From Rhynchonema sp. JSB1_4 (taxonomy: Eukaryota > Nematoda > Chromadorea > Monhysterida > Xyalidae), in contig JASAMV010000944.1 of NCBI GenBank assembly GCA_030248065.1, positions 47,877 to 111,876 on the forward strand: DNA of 64,000 bases, in the 5' to 3' direction. The translations under genes were made by a program, and so were the position numbers. Of this stretch, positions 36,601 through 47,569 are shown piece after piece. How positions within the stretch are numbered: position 1 is the stretch's first letter; the number at the start of each line of letters is the position of its first letter. The notes beneath the pieces are model-generated. The model had not been told where the DNA came from. It did no database searches and saw only the letters and a list, made by a program, of their open reading frames with translations.

Positions 36601-39600
36601 GACAAAAAATCCCTGCTTTTTCAGTAAAATAAGTCACTTCAGAAGCTTCGGGCCGGGGTTCCCGGCCCGCCCCGGCCCGACCCTCCAAATCTCCGGCCCG
36701 GCCCGATTGCGACCTCTGATTGCAGCAACTTTCAGTCACCACGACGCAACGCTAGACACTCTCAAAAGAAGATGCGACATAAAGTCGGTTCTTTAAATTT
36801 TTCAGGTCGGCTAAGACCGAGTGACAGAATAGAGCGTCAGCGATTGAGAAATCGGCTGATCCGAACGAGAGGGAAGCGGGCAACGAGTGCTGGCATCAAA
36901 CATGAATTTACTGAAGTCAGATGTCGAGGCCCATTGGTCAAGACACACTGTGTTTGTGTAAAATTTTTGGTGCAAAATGCATTCATTTAAAAGAATCTTG
37001 TCATCAATTTCAATTTTGTCATCAATTTCAGTATTGTTTCTGGAAACCCAGCTGCACAGCAGTGTGGAACCTTCCGCATGTGAACCCCAGTCATCTCTGG
37101 TATGCAGCGGGAATAAGAACATCATGGAACTCAAAACGAAGCGCCCAAGGGTTGGCAGAGTACTTAAGTTACGGAAAAAGTGCGTCCAAATGAAAAGCGA
37201 CATGACTTTAGAGTTGAGCTTCTGTGCTGTGCAACGCGGGATGTGACTGCGAAATGTTGCTTCATGACCGGCAACTACACGAAACAGAATAAGACATTAG
37301 AGTTGCGACCTCTAGATTTCGAGTACAGCGAGGAACAGCAGAAGCTTCACCTGAAAGACGGAGAAATAATTCGTGATGTAAAGCAGTACTATGTCCATGA
37401 GTTAGTGCATGAGTTAATTGCCTTTTGTTCTTTAACCAGTCAAAATCAAACCTGCGTTTCAGCGAGCTAATCCTCAATTTTAACGTGTGTCGCGTTGAAG
37501 GATCAGAAAAAGGTCGCTGCGAAGATTATTGCTACGATTGCGATGATGTAGTGGACATGCTTGACTTTTTCCCGCAGGTAGTCGTTGTAGCTTAGTCTAA
37601 TCAGTGACTAAATGCAACGATCTGCAACTTTTCAGCCCTTGTCGAATTTATTCGGTCCGTCAGCCAGTCGAAATGATATCTCAAAATGTGAGACGGAATC
37701 AGTGAGACGTTCACAAACAACTGAAACACTCGAGGAAAGCAAAAACACAAATGACTCCTGCTCGGGATTAGGCCTGGGAGAGAAATCACACGGCAGATCG
37801 CAGCAGCTTGATCCGAAACCGAAGGAACTCACTCAGTCGCAATCGCAAACTGGTCAATCACAGGTTGATCGGTTACTAAGGTGTTGTATTTTGTGCCACC
37901 AACAACTATTCTGTGTCAGGCAGGCAACTCCGGCACCCAGAGTTCCTCTTCTCAGTCCGGCACGTCGGGTTCCCAAGGAACCACTGGCGAGGGACAGCTA
38001 ACCTCCCAGCTACAGCAAGTAGGAATCGACCCAGATCAAGCACGTGCGGCTGCGACAGTTCTGGATGCATTGTTTGGATTAGGCATCGCTGGAGCCATCT
38101 CATCAGCTGTCATTGTATCGCAACTTGGATCAAGTAACTTTAACGCCATCACAGGAGGACCATGGAACCATTCTCCATTCGTGATGCAAAACATTTGCCC
38201 TGGTATGGTTTGCTTTAGACAAATGGATGAACAAAAAATAATCAAGCATCTTTTACCAACACAGCATGCACCAAGCCACCAACAACGGGTACCAACGTAA
38301 ACCCAACACCAACAACGTACACCTTGGAAATGAACACGGCCTACGTACAGGTTACCGGCACAGCAACTGTCAAATGTAACGAAAATTACATCTGGGAAGG
38401 AGCGGTAGGCACAGACACCACTACAACAACGAAAACATTGACTTGTCAGGCTGATTTCACCTGGACAGAAAGTCCAAATTGTGTTGCAGGTGGGATCGGG
38501 AGCTGGACAATATCTGCCGAAAACACAAAATGTGAACAAATATTCTAGTTTGCACCAAACCGCCAACCCAAGGCACGAACACCAAGACGGCACCAGATTC
38601 GTACACTAACGAAATCGGTACCAGCTACGTGTTAGCAACGTCAGGTACCGCCAAGTGGACATGTTTGGACCAGCATGATTGGGAAGACGGTACTGCCGGA
38701 ACGACGTCTAAAACAGTGACCTGTCAATTAAGTCAGCCTGGCCAATCAGCTAGCGGCATTTGGGAACAGGTCCCCAATTGTGTACCCAACCCGTCTAACT
38801 GTGCGGTATCCGAATGGTCTACGTACAGTGCGTGTAGCACCACATGTGGCGATGGAAGCAAAACGCGTACACGGACAATCACCACGGCAGCACAAAACGG
38901 AGGCACTTGTAATTTTGCCTTGAGCGATACTGCTGCGTGTAATACCAAAGTTTGCGGTGAGAAATTGATTTTTTTGATAGAACACGCGAAAAAAGACTCA
39001 ATGAGGAATTGTTCCATGATGGGGCTTCTTTGGTCAGGTTGTTAAGAAACCTGAAAAATACTGTTCACAGACAAAACAAAAAACGATATCGTTGCGATAA
39101 AATGTTTCCCTTACCAAATTGGGTGGGATAGAGTCTGCTATCTGTATAAACACGTCAACACTGCAGCCTGCACCAAACCCCCGGGAGTAGGCGCGAACGT
39201 CAATCCAACGCCGACGTCGTACACAAGCTCGATCGACGCGACAACGGTATCGGTGACTGGCACTGCCACATTGGCGTGTAATGCGAACCACATCTGGGAA
39301 AATGCCCTCAACACCGAGAACACCTCCGCGACGAGAACAGTGACTTGTCAATCTGACCTTACGTGGTCAGAAAGCCCAAACTGTATAGCCGGTAAGAACT
39401 TCAGCTCGTCAAGAAAACTGGCAAGGACATGCAGTAGTGTGTGCGAAACCTCCGACTGAAGGAACGAACACGAAAAGTGTCCCGGAATCCTACTCGAACG
39501 AAATCGGTACCAACTACGTCAAAAGTACAACGGGATCTGCGTCATGGCTGTGTTTGGAAGGTTACAACTGGGAGGACGGAACACAGGGTACAATGGCCAA

Positions 39601-42600
39601 ATCCGTTAGCTGCACCGCCGCAAATACATGGGAACAAACTCCTGATTGCGTAGGTTAGTCAATCAAGCAAGAACGCCTATTTGTACTGCAATTGTTTTAA
39701 TGGACCGGAGAAATTAAGCGTCCTGGGGGGCTTATCTGTGTATGTATACCTACTTCTGTTTTGAGGATTTGAAGCCAAGAAGCAACACCAAACAAGCCCC
39801 CAGGGATTACATCACACATTTATATCCTTGTGAATCTATACTACTAAAACAGGAAGACGTATGTATGTGTGTATGTCTGCGGCCCCTCCCTCAGGGGCAC
39901 GGTTCAATTTTCACGAGTAGCTTTGGGTAAGCTAACGGGTTTTCGGATAGCCCAGGGAGTGCAGGTGCGAAGCTTTAGCCGGGCCGTAGGCACGGTGCCC
40001 GTCTCGTAAAATAAAAGCGCGTTGTGGAATATTTTCCGAACAATTGAGAATGTTTACTGGTTCCAGCCTGTCAGAAGAACGTTTCCCCCGGCACCAACGT
40101 TCAGACTACGATCACGTATGCCAATGAGGTTCCCAGTGACACGAGCTACGTGCAGGCGTCCACCGGCACCGCGACGCTGACCTGTCAGACCGGCTACGTT
40201 TGGACCGATGATGACCCGGCTGCCACAAAGACAATTACATGCAGCGGCACTGGAACGTGGCCAGCAAGTCCGACTTGCAAGAAAGGTGTTATTTAGAACG
40301 AGCCACAGAGGCCAGGCTACGCCAACAATTATCAACGTTTTTAGCCTGCGCCAAGCCGCCGACAACCGGCACCAATGTTCAAACAGCAATAACCTACACC
40401 AACAGCGTGCCAAATGACAACAATTATGTCTTGCCATCCACTGGTACTGCAACGCTTACGTGTGAAGCTGGTTACACCTGGTCGGACGGTACCACTTCTA
40501 CAAAGCAGTTGATTTGTAGCGCGGACGGAGAATGGCCGGCGAGCCTTGACTGTGTGAATGGTGCGTTTACTTGTGTTTGTGGATGTTAAGCACAGTCTTT
40601 TTATTTGACTGTGTTTTTTTAACGCAAACCATTTTGCAGGCTGTGCAAAGCCGCCCTCAGCTGGCACGAACACCAATGCAGCACCGGAAAGCTACACGGG
40701 AGAGGTTGCTGGCACCAATTATGTTACTGGCGGAACAGGCACAGCGTTATGGAAATGTAAACCTGGATTCAATTTTGAAGACGGCTCAGATGGGCAGACA
40801 ACGAAATCGGTGCTGTGCCAAGCAACAAACGTATGGGCAGCCACACCTGATTGTGTTGGTGAGTGGCATTGGGTTTTGCCTACAGCTTCGATAACACTGT
40901 TGGTTGGGCACGCTGTGGGATATAGAAATATTGGGCGTTTCCTTTCTGCATTCGTAGTCTTGATGAGTGCGTGACAACAACTTTAATTTAAAACCTTTAG
41001 CCTGTCAGAAGAACGTCTCTCCTGGCACCAACGTACAGACCACGATCACGTATGCCAATGAGGTGGTCAGCGACACAAATTACGTGCAGGCGTCCACCGG
41101 CACCGCGACGCTGACCTGTCAGACCGGCTATGTTTGGAGCGATGATGACGCAGCAGCCACAAAGTCAATTACATGCAGCGGTACTGGAACATGGCCAGCA
41201 AGTCCAACTTGCAAGAAAGGTAAGGAACTGTCCGAATGTCACGTTTGATCAATCTGGGTTAGAAAGAAATTTATTCAATGCTTTAAGCTTGCGCCAAGCC
41301 GCCGACAACCGGTACGAATGTTCAAGCAACAATCACGTACACAAACGAGGTGCCAACCGACACCAACTATGTGAAGCCCACCACGGGCACCGCAACACTT
41401 TCTTGCGAGAACGGCTTCATATGGTCAGACGGTACCACGAGTACAAAGGAGTTGACCTGTAGTGCGGCAGGAGTATGGTCGACCAGCCTAGACTGTGTAA
41501 AAGGTGCGGTCAGCTTTGTTCACATGTACATTTGCTCTGTTGTGCGCTCCTTGAATTGTTATTTCAATAATTGATTGTAGGTTGCGCGAAGCCACCAACC
41601 GCTGGCACGAACACAAATGCGGCACCAGAAAGCTACACGAGCGAGATTCCGACCACAAACCTGGTAATCGCAGGCACAGGCACAGCGTTGTGGAAGTGCA
41701 AACCGGGATACAATTGGGAGGACGGTACAGATGGCCAGACGGATAAATCGGTGCTGTGCACTGCAGCAACAACCTGGGCAACCACTCCTAATTGCGTTGG
41801 TGAGTAGTATTGCTTGTGGCTGAGGTCGAACACGCCCTGAATATGATAATGAACCCTCACCGCTAACGGCTAATGCTGTGGGCCAGGCTTGTTATTTTTG
41901 AATTCGCTGACATCACGTTTGTGCTCGTCATTTCAGCCTGTCAAAAGAACGTTTCTCCCGGCACCAACGTTCAGACCACGATCACGTATGCCAACGAGGT
42001 TCCCAGTGACACGAGCTACGTGCAGGCGTCCACCGGCACCGCGACGCTGACCTGTCAGACCGGCTACGTTTGGACCGATGATGACGCGGCTGCCACAAAG
42101 ACAATTACATGCAGCGGCACTGGAACGTGGCCAGCAAGCCCGACTTGCAAAAAAGGTACACACACACGTTTGTTAGTGCTATCCTCTTTTGGTTTTGGTT
42201 AGAACTTTTGTCCGCCGAAAGGACAGCATTAGTTTAGGTCTGACAAATCTGTGGCATCATCAAACTGTGGCAGATTTAAATAAACCACGATGGTTATGAA
42301 AGTTACATTCGTAGCGTGCGCTAAGCCACCGACAACCGGTGCAAATGTTCAAACAACCATCACCTACACCAACGAGGTGCCAACCGACACCAATTATGTG
42401 CTACCCGGCTCCGGTGCGGCAACGCTCACGTGCGAGACCAACTTCAAATGGTCGGACGGTGCTACGGGCACGAAGGAGTTGACCTGTAGTGCGGCAGGAG
42501 TATGGTCGACAAGCCTCAATTGCGTTGGTGAGTGATGTCGCACGCTGTTGTCTTTCACTACATTTGTTTCGTTTCCATCGATCATCTGGGCTAATATATC

Positions 42601-44431
42601 CTACATTTATTCACTGTCACTGATAATTAACGGCTCCGTTTAAGCCTGCCAAAAACCGCCGACGCTGGGTACGAACGTGAATCCGACGATCGTGTCGTAT
42701 GACAATGAGATTGATGCAACCTACGTTGTTGCTGGCACCGGAACAGCGACTATCCAGTGCAATGCGTGCACACCTGGCTACATTTGGCAAAACACTGGCC
42801 TGAGCGGCAATACAATTCTCACATGCAGCACTGCAGGCGTCTGGTCCACAAGTCCTAACTGTATTGCAAGTACGCGATTATAATTTGTGGTCGAGTGCCG
42901 GTAAAGTTTGTATGATTGATTGCTTTTTAGCCACAGGTGGGCATGGTAATACTATAATAATGTAGATGGATTTTGTACACTTCTGATCACAGCGTGTTCG
43001 GCAATCTCGCAGTCTGGCAAGAATCCCCAGCCAACGTTGACCTACAACCCAACTGCGCCCAACATCTACGGCAATTACAACGAGGGCACGGTGGCCGTGA
43101 TTGCATGTCCGGTCGGTTGGCTGGCTATCGATCCTAAAGCCACGCCAAACGATCAGGGCGAATGCCCGACGCCCTCACAGACGGTGACGGCCACTTGCGA
43201 TCCTCAGTGTGCTTGGAGTGCAGACTTGAGCTCGTACACCTGTGTCGATCCATCTGATAAAAGTGGGTGATTTGAGAAAGATATGAACTTTGAACTGAAG
43301 CGCATAAAGCTGGATTTGTTCCTTCATGTGAAAATTATTTCACGCCGAAAATATATCGTACTTTGTCAATCAACAGGATGCCCGGATGCGGAGGGCTTGG
43401 GTCTTCCACCGAAAACCGTACGGACTTACAGCTTGTTCGATTGCACACTGACTTCAGCATGGCAGGTTGAATCTTGATCAGTAACCACTGTTTCTCAAAA
43501 AAATTCCATTTGTGGGTCCAATGAAACAAAACCAACTTCAAGCGGCTAAGTCCCCAATTTTCCGTCACATAACTTGTACCATACCCAAATTTTGTGTCTG
43601 GCGAGGTCAAAAGATCGCAGTCACACCATACGCCACTCTTTGACACAACCTGAAGCTAAATCCTATGCTCTCCATAGGCCTATCAAAACAACAAATATGG
43701 AGCCTTCACAACTCGTACAGGCTCAAACGGGCAAATTGACGATATCGTGCGACGGAGGGGCCGATTACTATCGATTGGGACTGGAGACGTTGCTGAACTC
43801 CGGCAGCACAGTCGGTTCCAAGTTCACAACCGACGTACAGTGCGCGTTCGGCAAATGGGAATGGGAGCCAGCTGCAGAACTCGACTGGGTCTGCCTGCCT
43901 GTCTGTGAGTGTTTCTTATGCGCTTTAACTTCTTTTCAACATATTCTCTCATTCGTTGATGTGAGTGGTCGTTCATTACGTGCATCGATTGCAAAGTTGA
44001 GACATGTTTCGGGGATGAGTTTGGCCCAGCCTACCCCACCAATAAAGTGACGCCGGCGACGCATGTGATTTGATTCCTCTGAACCAACCTTAGTAAAATT
44101 GAGACCGATCTTTCCAGCATGTCCCCAACTATCGGCCTCCAATCTGAATGCCAACGTCCAATGTGACAATTGTGGCACGTTCGCCACTTCGACATCGGTC
44201 GTCGACGGCAACAAACTGTACGTGCCACTTGGTTCAATCGCGACTCTCTCATGTTCGAATGGCGGGACGATAACCGTAAGTTCATGAAATCACTTAATCA
44301 TAAAACTATTTTCTGTAACGCAGAGCATTCCATTCTAACAGGGTGGATCTGCTACGTTGACCTGTCCTGCTACTCCAAGCACAGCGCCTGGCGAGTGGGT
44401 ACCGGATCCTTCGGCGATAACGTGCGTGTGA
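33622..44431 (+). CDS. Secreted multi-domain protein with many sushi (CCP) modules and a TSP1 module
   Basis: Proposed exons: 33622-33834, 33904-34055, 34125-34271, 34381-34442, 35494-35601, 35709-35810, 35889-35978, 36102-36215, 36806-36949, 37032-37179, 37212-37400, 37463-37577, 37636-37863, 37920-38202, then sushi exons from 38265 to 44431. The start encodes a signal peptide (MIIRTLFLIWLSRTVAQ) and a Cys-rich domain with CPPGYFVTHF, CSCNQYLAGFRS and MRLRCC. Repeated phase-1 exons encode Arg/Thr/Ala/Pro linkers (TTAAPTT, WRFRLRT). Further Cys-rich, Ser/Gln-rich and hydrophobic (LFGLGIAGAISSAVIVSQL) segments precede the sushi array. The gene ends with AITCV and TGA at 44429-44431, giving the last sushi cysteine. 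Phases match throughout; total about 1975 residues. Likely extracellular adhesion, complement-like or matrix function. N-terminal exons are less certain than the array. Confidence 0.8.
34525..34660. repeat. Short palindromic MITE in a sushi-gene intron
   Basis: Ends GCCCCAACTATACTTCGTTC and GAACGAAGTATAGTTAGGGC are inverted repeats. The two arms of about 60 bases contain TCTCTG repeats and meet near ATTGGCTG/CAGCCAAT. No coding capacity and no clear target duplication. Confidence 0.75.
36377..36718. mobile_element. CGGGCC-rich hAT-like MITE, copy with exact 8-bp duplication
   Basis: Begins CAGAGCCCGGCCC and ends GGGCCCGATTGCGACCTCTG-like (…GCGACCTCTG). It is flanked by an exact 8-base duplication, ATTGCAGC (36369-36376 and 36719-36726). 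CAGAG ends with 8-bp duplications indicate hAT. The element lies inside or at the edge of a linker exon of the sushi gene (about 36269-36376, encoding TAPGATTSRNWRLQ), so it probably disrupts or truncates that exon. Related copies occur at 60.5-63.9 kb. Confidence 0.8.
38265..38489 (+). CDS. Sushi module 1 exon (phase 1-1)
   Basis: Encodes one CCP module beginning with the joined codon A then CTKPPTTGTNVNP, with four cysteines in CCP spacing (CTKPP, VKC, LTC, SPNC) and the conserved Trp before the last cysteine. Both borders are phase 1, so the exon can be duplicated or skipped without a frame change. It is the first of the array within the gene at 33622-44431. Confidence 0.9.
38549..38956 (+). 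CDS. Sushi module 2 fused in one exon with a TSP1 module
   Basis: The first half is a CCP module (VCTKPPTQGTNTK to QVPNC). The second half is a thrombospondin type-1 repeat: CAVSEWSTYSACSTTCGDGS, RTRTI, GGTC and CNTKVC, with the WSxxSxC core and CSxTCG. TSP1 modules bind glycosaminoglycans and are often C- or O-glycosylated at this Trp/Thr motif. It is the only TSP1 module seen in the gene, and phase 1-1 borders are kept. Confidence 0.92.
39167..39653 (+). CDS. Sushi modules 3 and 4 (exons 39167-39391 and 39438-39653)
   Basis: Module 3 resembles module 1 (ACTKPPGVGANVNP, LACNANHIWENAL). Module 4 resembles module 2 (VCAKPPTEGTNTKSVP, GYNWEDGTQGT). Both have four cysteines and phase 1-1 borders, separated by a 46-bp intron, one of the shortest seen. 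The pattern suggests an older two-module duplication unit. Confidence 0.88.
39654..40066 (+). other. Intron of the sushi gene
   Basis: A 413-bp intron between sushi modules 4 and 5. It contains CCCCAGGG/CCCTGGGG inverted segments, a GTATGTATGTGTGTATGT stretch and no reading frame of note. Confidence 0.6.
40067..42527 (+). CDS. Sushi modules 5-12: A-B-C exon triplets in tandem
   Basis: Eight phase 1-1 exons: 40067-40285 (A), 40345-40560 (B), 40640-40858 (C), 41001-41219 (A), 41288-41503 (B), 41581-41799 (C), 41937-42155 (A), 42315-42527 (B). Type A starts ACQKNVSPGTNVQTTITYAN, type B ACAKPPTTG, type C GCAKPP followed by AGTNTNAAPESYT. A exons lie 934 and 936 bp apart, so the locus grew by duplication of a block of about 935 bp holding three modules. 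Copies of A are nearly identical at the DNA level, implying recent duplication or gene conversion. Confidence 0.93.
42645..44431 (+). CDS. Divergent C-terminal sushi-like exons
   Basis: Exons 42645-42869, 42993-43262, 43377-43465, 43721-43904, 44118-44275 and 44342-44431. The first is a standard module (ACQKPPTLGTNVNP). The later ones are longer, have altered cysteine spacing, and are split by phase-0 introns. The final module reads CPQLSASNLN, LSCSNGG, ATLTCPATPS, EWVPDPSAITCV and stops. The acceptor for 43721 was chosen because it keeps phase 0 after the exon ending at 43465. Confidence 0.75.
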
Positions 44432-44890
44432 ATATGTTTCTTTGCATCTGTCTATTTTTATTTCTTTGCATGTGTCTTTTTCTATTCTTACAATCATGCC
44501 ATTTTGGTCTTGTATGATTTGCTATGCATTGTCAACTACTACATGGGTGCTGACAACTATAATACTTATGTGCACCGACTTGGTCTTGTTTTATTTAAAG
44601 CTGTCTTTACAACAACACACATAGGACAAACGCACACGAAAATTTTGAAAAAGGCATTGAGAACATGGACGGACAAAGCGCTTCTAAAGGATAAGGTGAT
44701 GGACGCGTTTTTCCATATGCACACCGCAAACGAGAAAGAACACTCAGCACAAAAAAGCAATTAAAACCATTTTTGCTCTTCAAAACAATATCATCTAGGC
44801 AAAGACCGAAAATCTTGCGTCAGTCTTTCGGATGCACGTTTTACAGTTATAGAAATATGATATGTTGAGAATTTTATCATTCAATCACAT
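44432..44890. other. Convergent intergenic spacer
   Basis: Separates the stop of the sushi gene (plus) from the stop of the lectin gene (minus), so it should hold both 3' untranslated regions. It is T-rich with no clear canonical polyadenylation signal on plus. Confidence 0.5.
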
Positions 44891-47569
44891 TCAGTACATA
44901 TCAAAGTACCTGTACGCGCCGTCAGCCGTGGTTGTGGCGTCACTGTAGTGCTCCGTGTGTAGCTTGCATGTGCTCGTCGCCGCTGCGTAACTGATCGCCG
45001 TACACCAAACTGCGTTCGTGGCGCACAATCTCGCTGCAGCACAGGGGAAGTTTCACACACATTTTGTTGAAATGATTGTTGCTAATGAGCCTGTGAGTTA
45101 TCAAAAGGCTACAAGTTATCGCCTGCTTCATATGAGCAAAGGTGCGAAAATAGTAGTAATTTGGAGTAGGGGCCGGGAAGGGCTAAAACACCATAGGACG
45201 GGAAATGGCCGACGAACGGCCAGCAACCTTCAGAGGTGTCATCGTTCCATATGGTCTATCCACACAACAAACCAGTCTCACCACAATACACGGTGTCCGG
45301 TGTGTTCGACTGTACGTGCCCGGTGTATGCGCCAATGCCAGTGCGTCCAGTGGACTGTTCGATCATCGCCTTGGTCGCGCCCTGATTCATGTCCAAGTTG
45401 ACGTTGGGAGGTGTGCCAGTTGTGGTGGTGGTGCCTGCAATAATCTCTCCGTGTATGTAGGTCACGTCAGGTTAGAGCATGGCGAGCTATCGTTGATTCG
45501 GTTTGTGTGACATTTTTAGTCCGATGTAGCTCGGGACAACACGTGCCACCTACAGTTGTTTACCTGTTGTGGTGGTCGTTGCAGGTGTCGTGGTTGTTCC
45601 TAAAAAACAGTTTATTCTTGAATTACATGCACTGAAGCCGTGATTCCTGTGCATGTCGTGCCCCACAATGTTACCATGTGGCTACGACAGCATCCCCGTC
45701 GCTGCCATGCAGATGATGTTGTGCAGTTGCGGTAAGTATCCATATTATACCACAACATAGAACAATGTACAAAACAGTTTGTGCCTGTGACTAACCGGCA
45801 ATTGTCGTTGTGGCTGGTGCGGTGGTCGTTGTTGTTATTGACGTCGTTGTTGGAACTGAAGCTGCTATCACAAACGGAATGACATGTCGTGCGACGGAGA
45901 TGCTTTCGTATTTATGACGACTAACCGGTTGTTGTTGTTGTGTCAGCGGTCGTTGTAGTGGTTGTGGTCGGAGGAGGCGTCGTCCCTCAAGAAGGTTTCT
46001 GTACATAAACTCTTCCATCGAAGACTGAACTTTAATCATTATATTGGTCGCTCAATGACTCTATGAAAATCCAGTCAAAATTTTCCTGAATAGGCTGCAG
46101 TAGATCACAAACGTTACATTTGTATTTTGCCCGCACCACTACTGCCCGTATGATGGTCAGATTCTTTGAACACAGCAAGCGTGATGCCGGCAGAAATGTT
46201 TTGGACAAAACAAAAATAGAGCGCTGGTGATCTGCAGGGAAACGCACTTTACCATTCAGGGAAAATTTTTGAACAGATTCTCATTTTAGTCACAGTGTGC
46301 AGCAACCGGCACCAATACCAACCGTATTCACAAATGTACTCGTTGGCGGTGCTGCATTTCTCCACCCAGAATCCGTCACCATTATAAATCGATGCGCAAT
46401 CGCTGAACGGCGGGCCGAAATTCCACGGTTCGCCCGGTTTCCACGGTTCGCCGCCCGTGAACGGAATTTGTGGACGAGTAACACCGTCGAACCAGAACCA
46501 GCCTGCACACGTCCGGTTTGTGCTGCGCTACAGCATGACCCCATAAAACACTAACCTCCGGCTGGTTCGACAGTTGTATCGTACTGTCGGGCGGCAATCC
46601 ATCGAACCGCGGGTGGAGGAGGAGGAGGCGGGGGTGCTTGCTAAACATATGTGTGCACAGGTACTGGTACATGTTGTCGAGCTCACTGGAGGCGGGTGAT
46701 CCATAAAATCTTACAACACTTTTGTTTGGCCCTTATTATGCAATGCCGATTGATGCCTTGGTTCAGGTGTAGATCGATAGACAATCACCTGAAGTTTTTC
46801 TCGTGCCTTTGGTTTTGATTGGGGCATAATTCAAGCTCAGTGATAAGGTGTAGGCGAGCGTCAACGAAAACTTTAGTCGATTGTCTACCGGTTGAAAACG
46901 TCAAAACCACGTCTGCTCGTGTAGGCATTGCAGAATAAAAGCCAAACAAAAATGTTTCGAGATTTTATGGGTCACCCTGTGTTTTGGTCACGACCTCACA
47001 CGACCCCGACCGCATGGGATGAAAAGGGAGTCATTTGGTCTCTGAGCTTACTCATGAGCTTGCAATCAAATGTGGCCAAGTGCGTGTCATTTGGCACATA
47101 TGTACCTGTGTTTTACACGACGTAAAAGAAAGAAAGAAAGAAAGAAAGAAACAAAAAAAAGAAAGAAGAAAGCTGAAGGTTGTTCGATCCTACCACAAAC
47201 CGGAAATGCAGCGAAGATGATTGGATACAAACTGGCATTTTGCAAATTCAGCAGTTCCCCAGCACCGAGTGACAGCACGGGTGTACGACAGGCGGCTATG
47301 GCGGCATCGTGCGTCACTTTGGCTGTTTGCAACAAATAGCACGCCCCGTTCTCCATTAAGTAGCCGTCAGACGGTGCTGCTGCGCAATCGCTGGCGAAAT
47401 CTGAAGGTCGCATTGTTTGTTCATGATTATTGTCTGATGATGACCTGGGGGACCAGATGGGCTTAAGGGTTAGGTTTCAATCGTGTGCCAAGACAGCCCC
47501 GCCCTTGCTTTGCTCACCTGTGCTGACAAAGTGTTCTGACGTAAACAACGCAACGGTGGCAATCAGCAT
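44891..47569 (-). CDS. Secreted C-type lectin with Thr-rich linkers and a PAN/apple-like domain
   Basis: Nine exons, read on the minus strand: 47569-47518, 47400-47201, 46640-46556, 46502-46323, 45985-45926, 45864-45796, 45599-45564, 45434-45282, 45033-44891; 325 residues with all phases matching. A short hydrophobic leader (MLIATVALF) is followed by a C-type lectin domain: CAAAPSDGYLMENGACYLL, AAIAACR, RWIAARQYD, GWFWFDG, a GEPW motif in place of EPN, DCASIY, GFWVEKC and YICEY. Three small phase 1-1 exons encode Thr-rich, probably O-glycosylated stalks. The C-terminus has SNTPDTVYCARLCATNAVWC and AISYAAATSTCKLH, a PAN/apple pattern, ending RYFDMY. It is convergent with the sushi gene (460 bp between stops). 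A carbohydrate-binding secreted protein is likely; the ligand is unknown. Confidence 0.85.
47120..47165. repeat. GAAA microsatellite in a lectin-gene intron
   Basis: A run of GAAA/AAAG units, just inside the intron that follows the first half of the lectin domain. Read on the minus strand it would encode a false Phe-rich tail. Confidence 0.85.
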
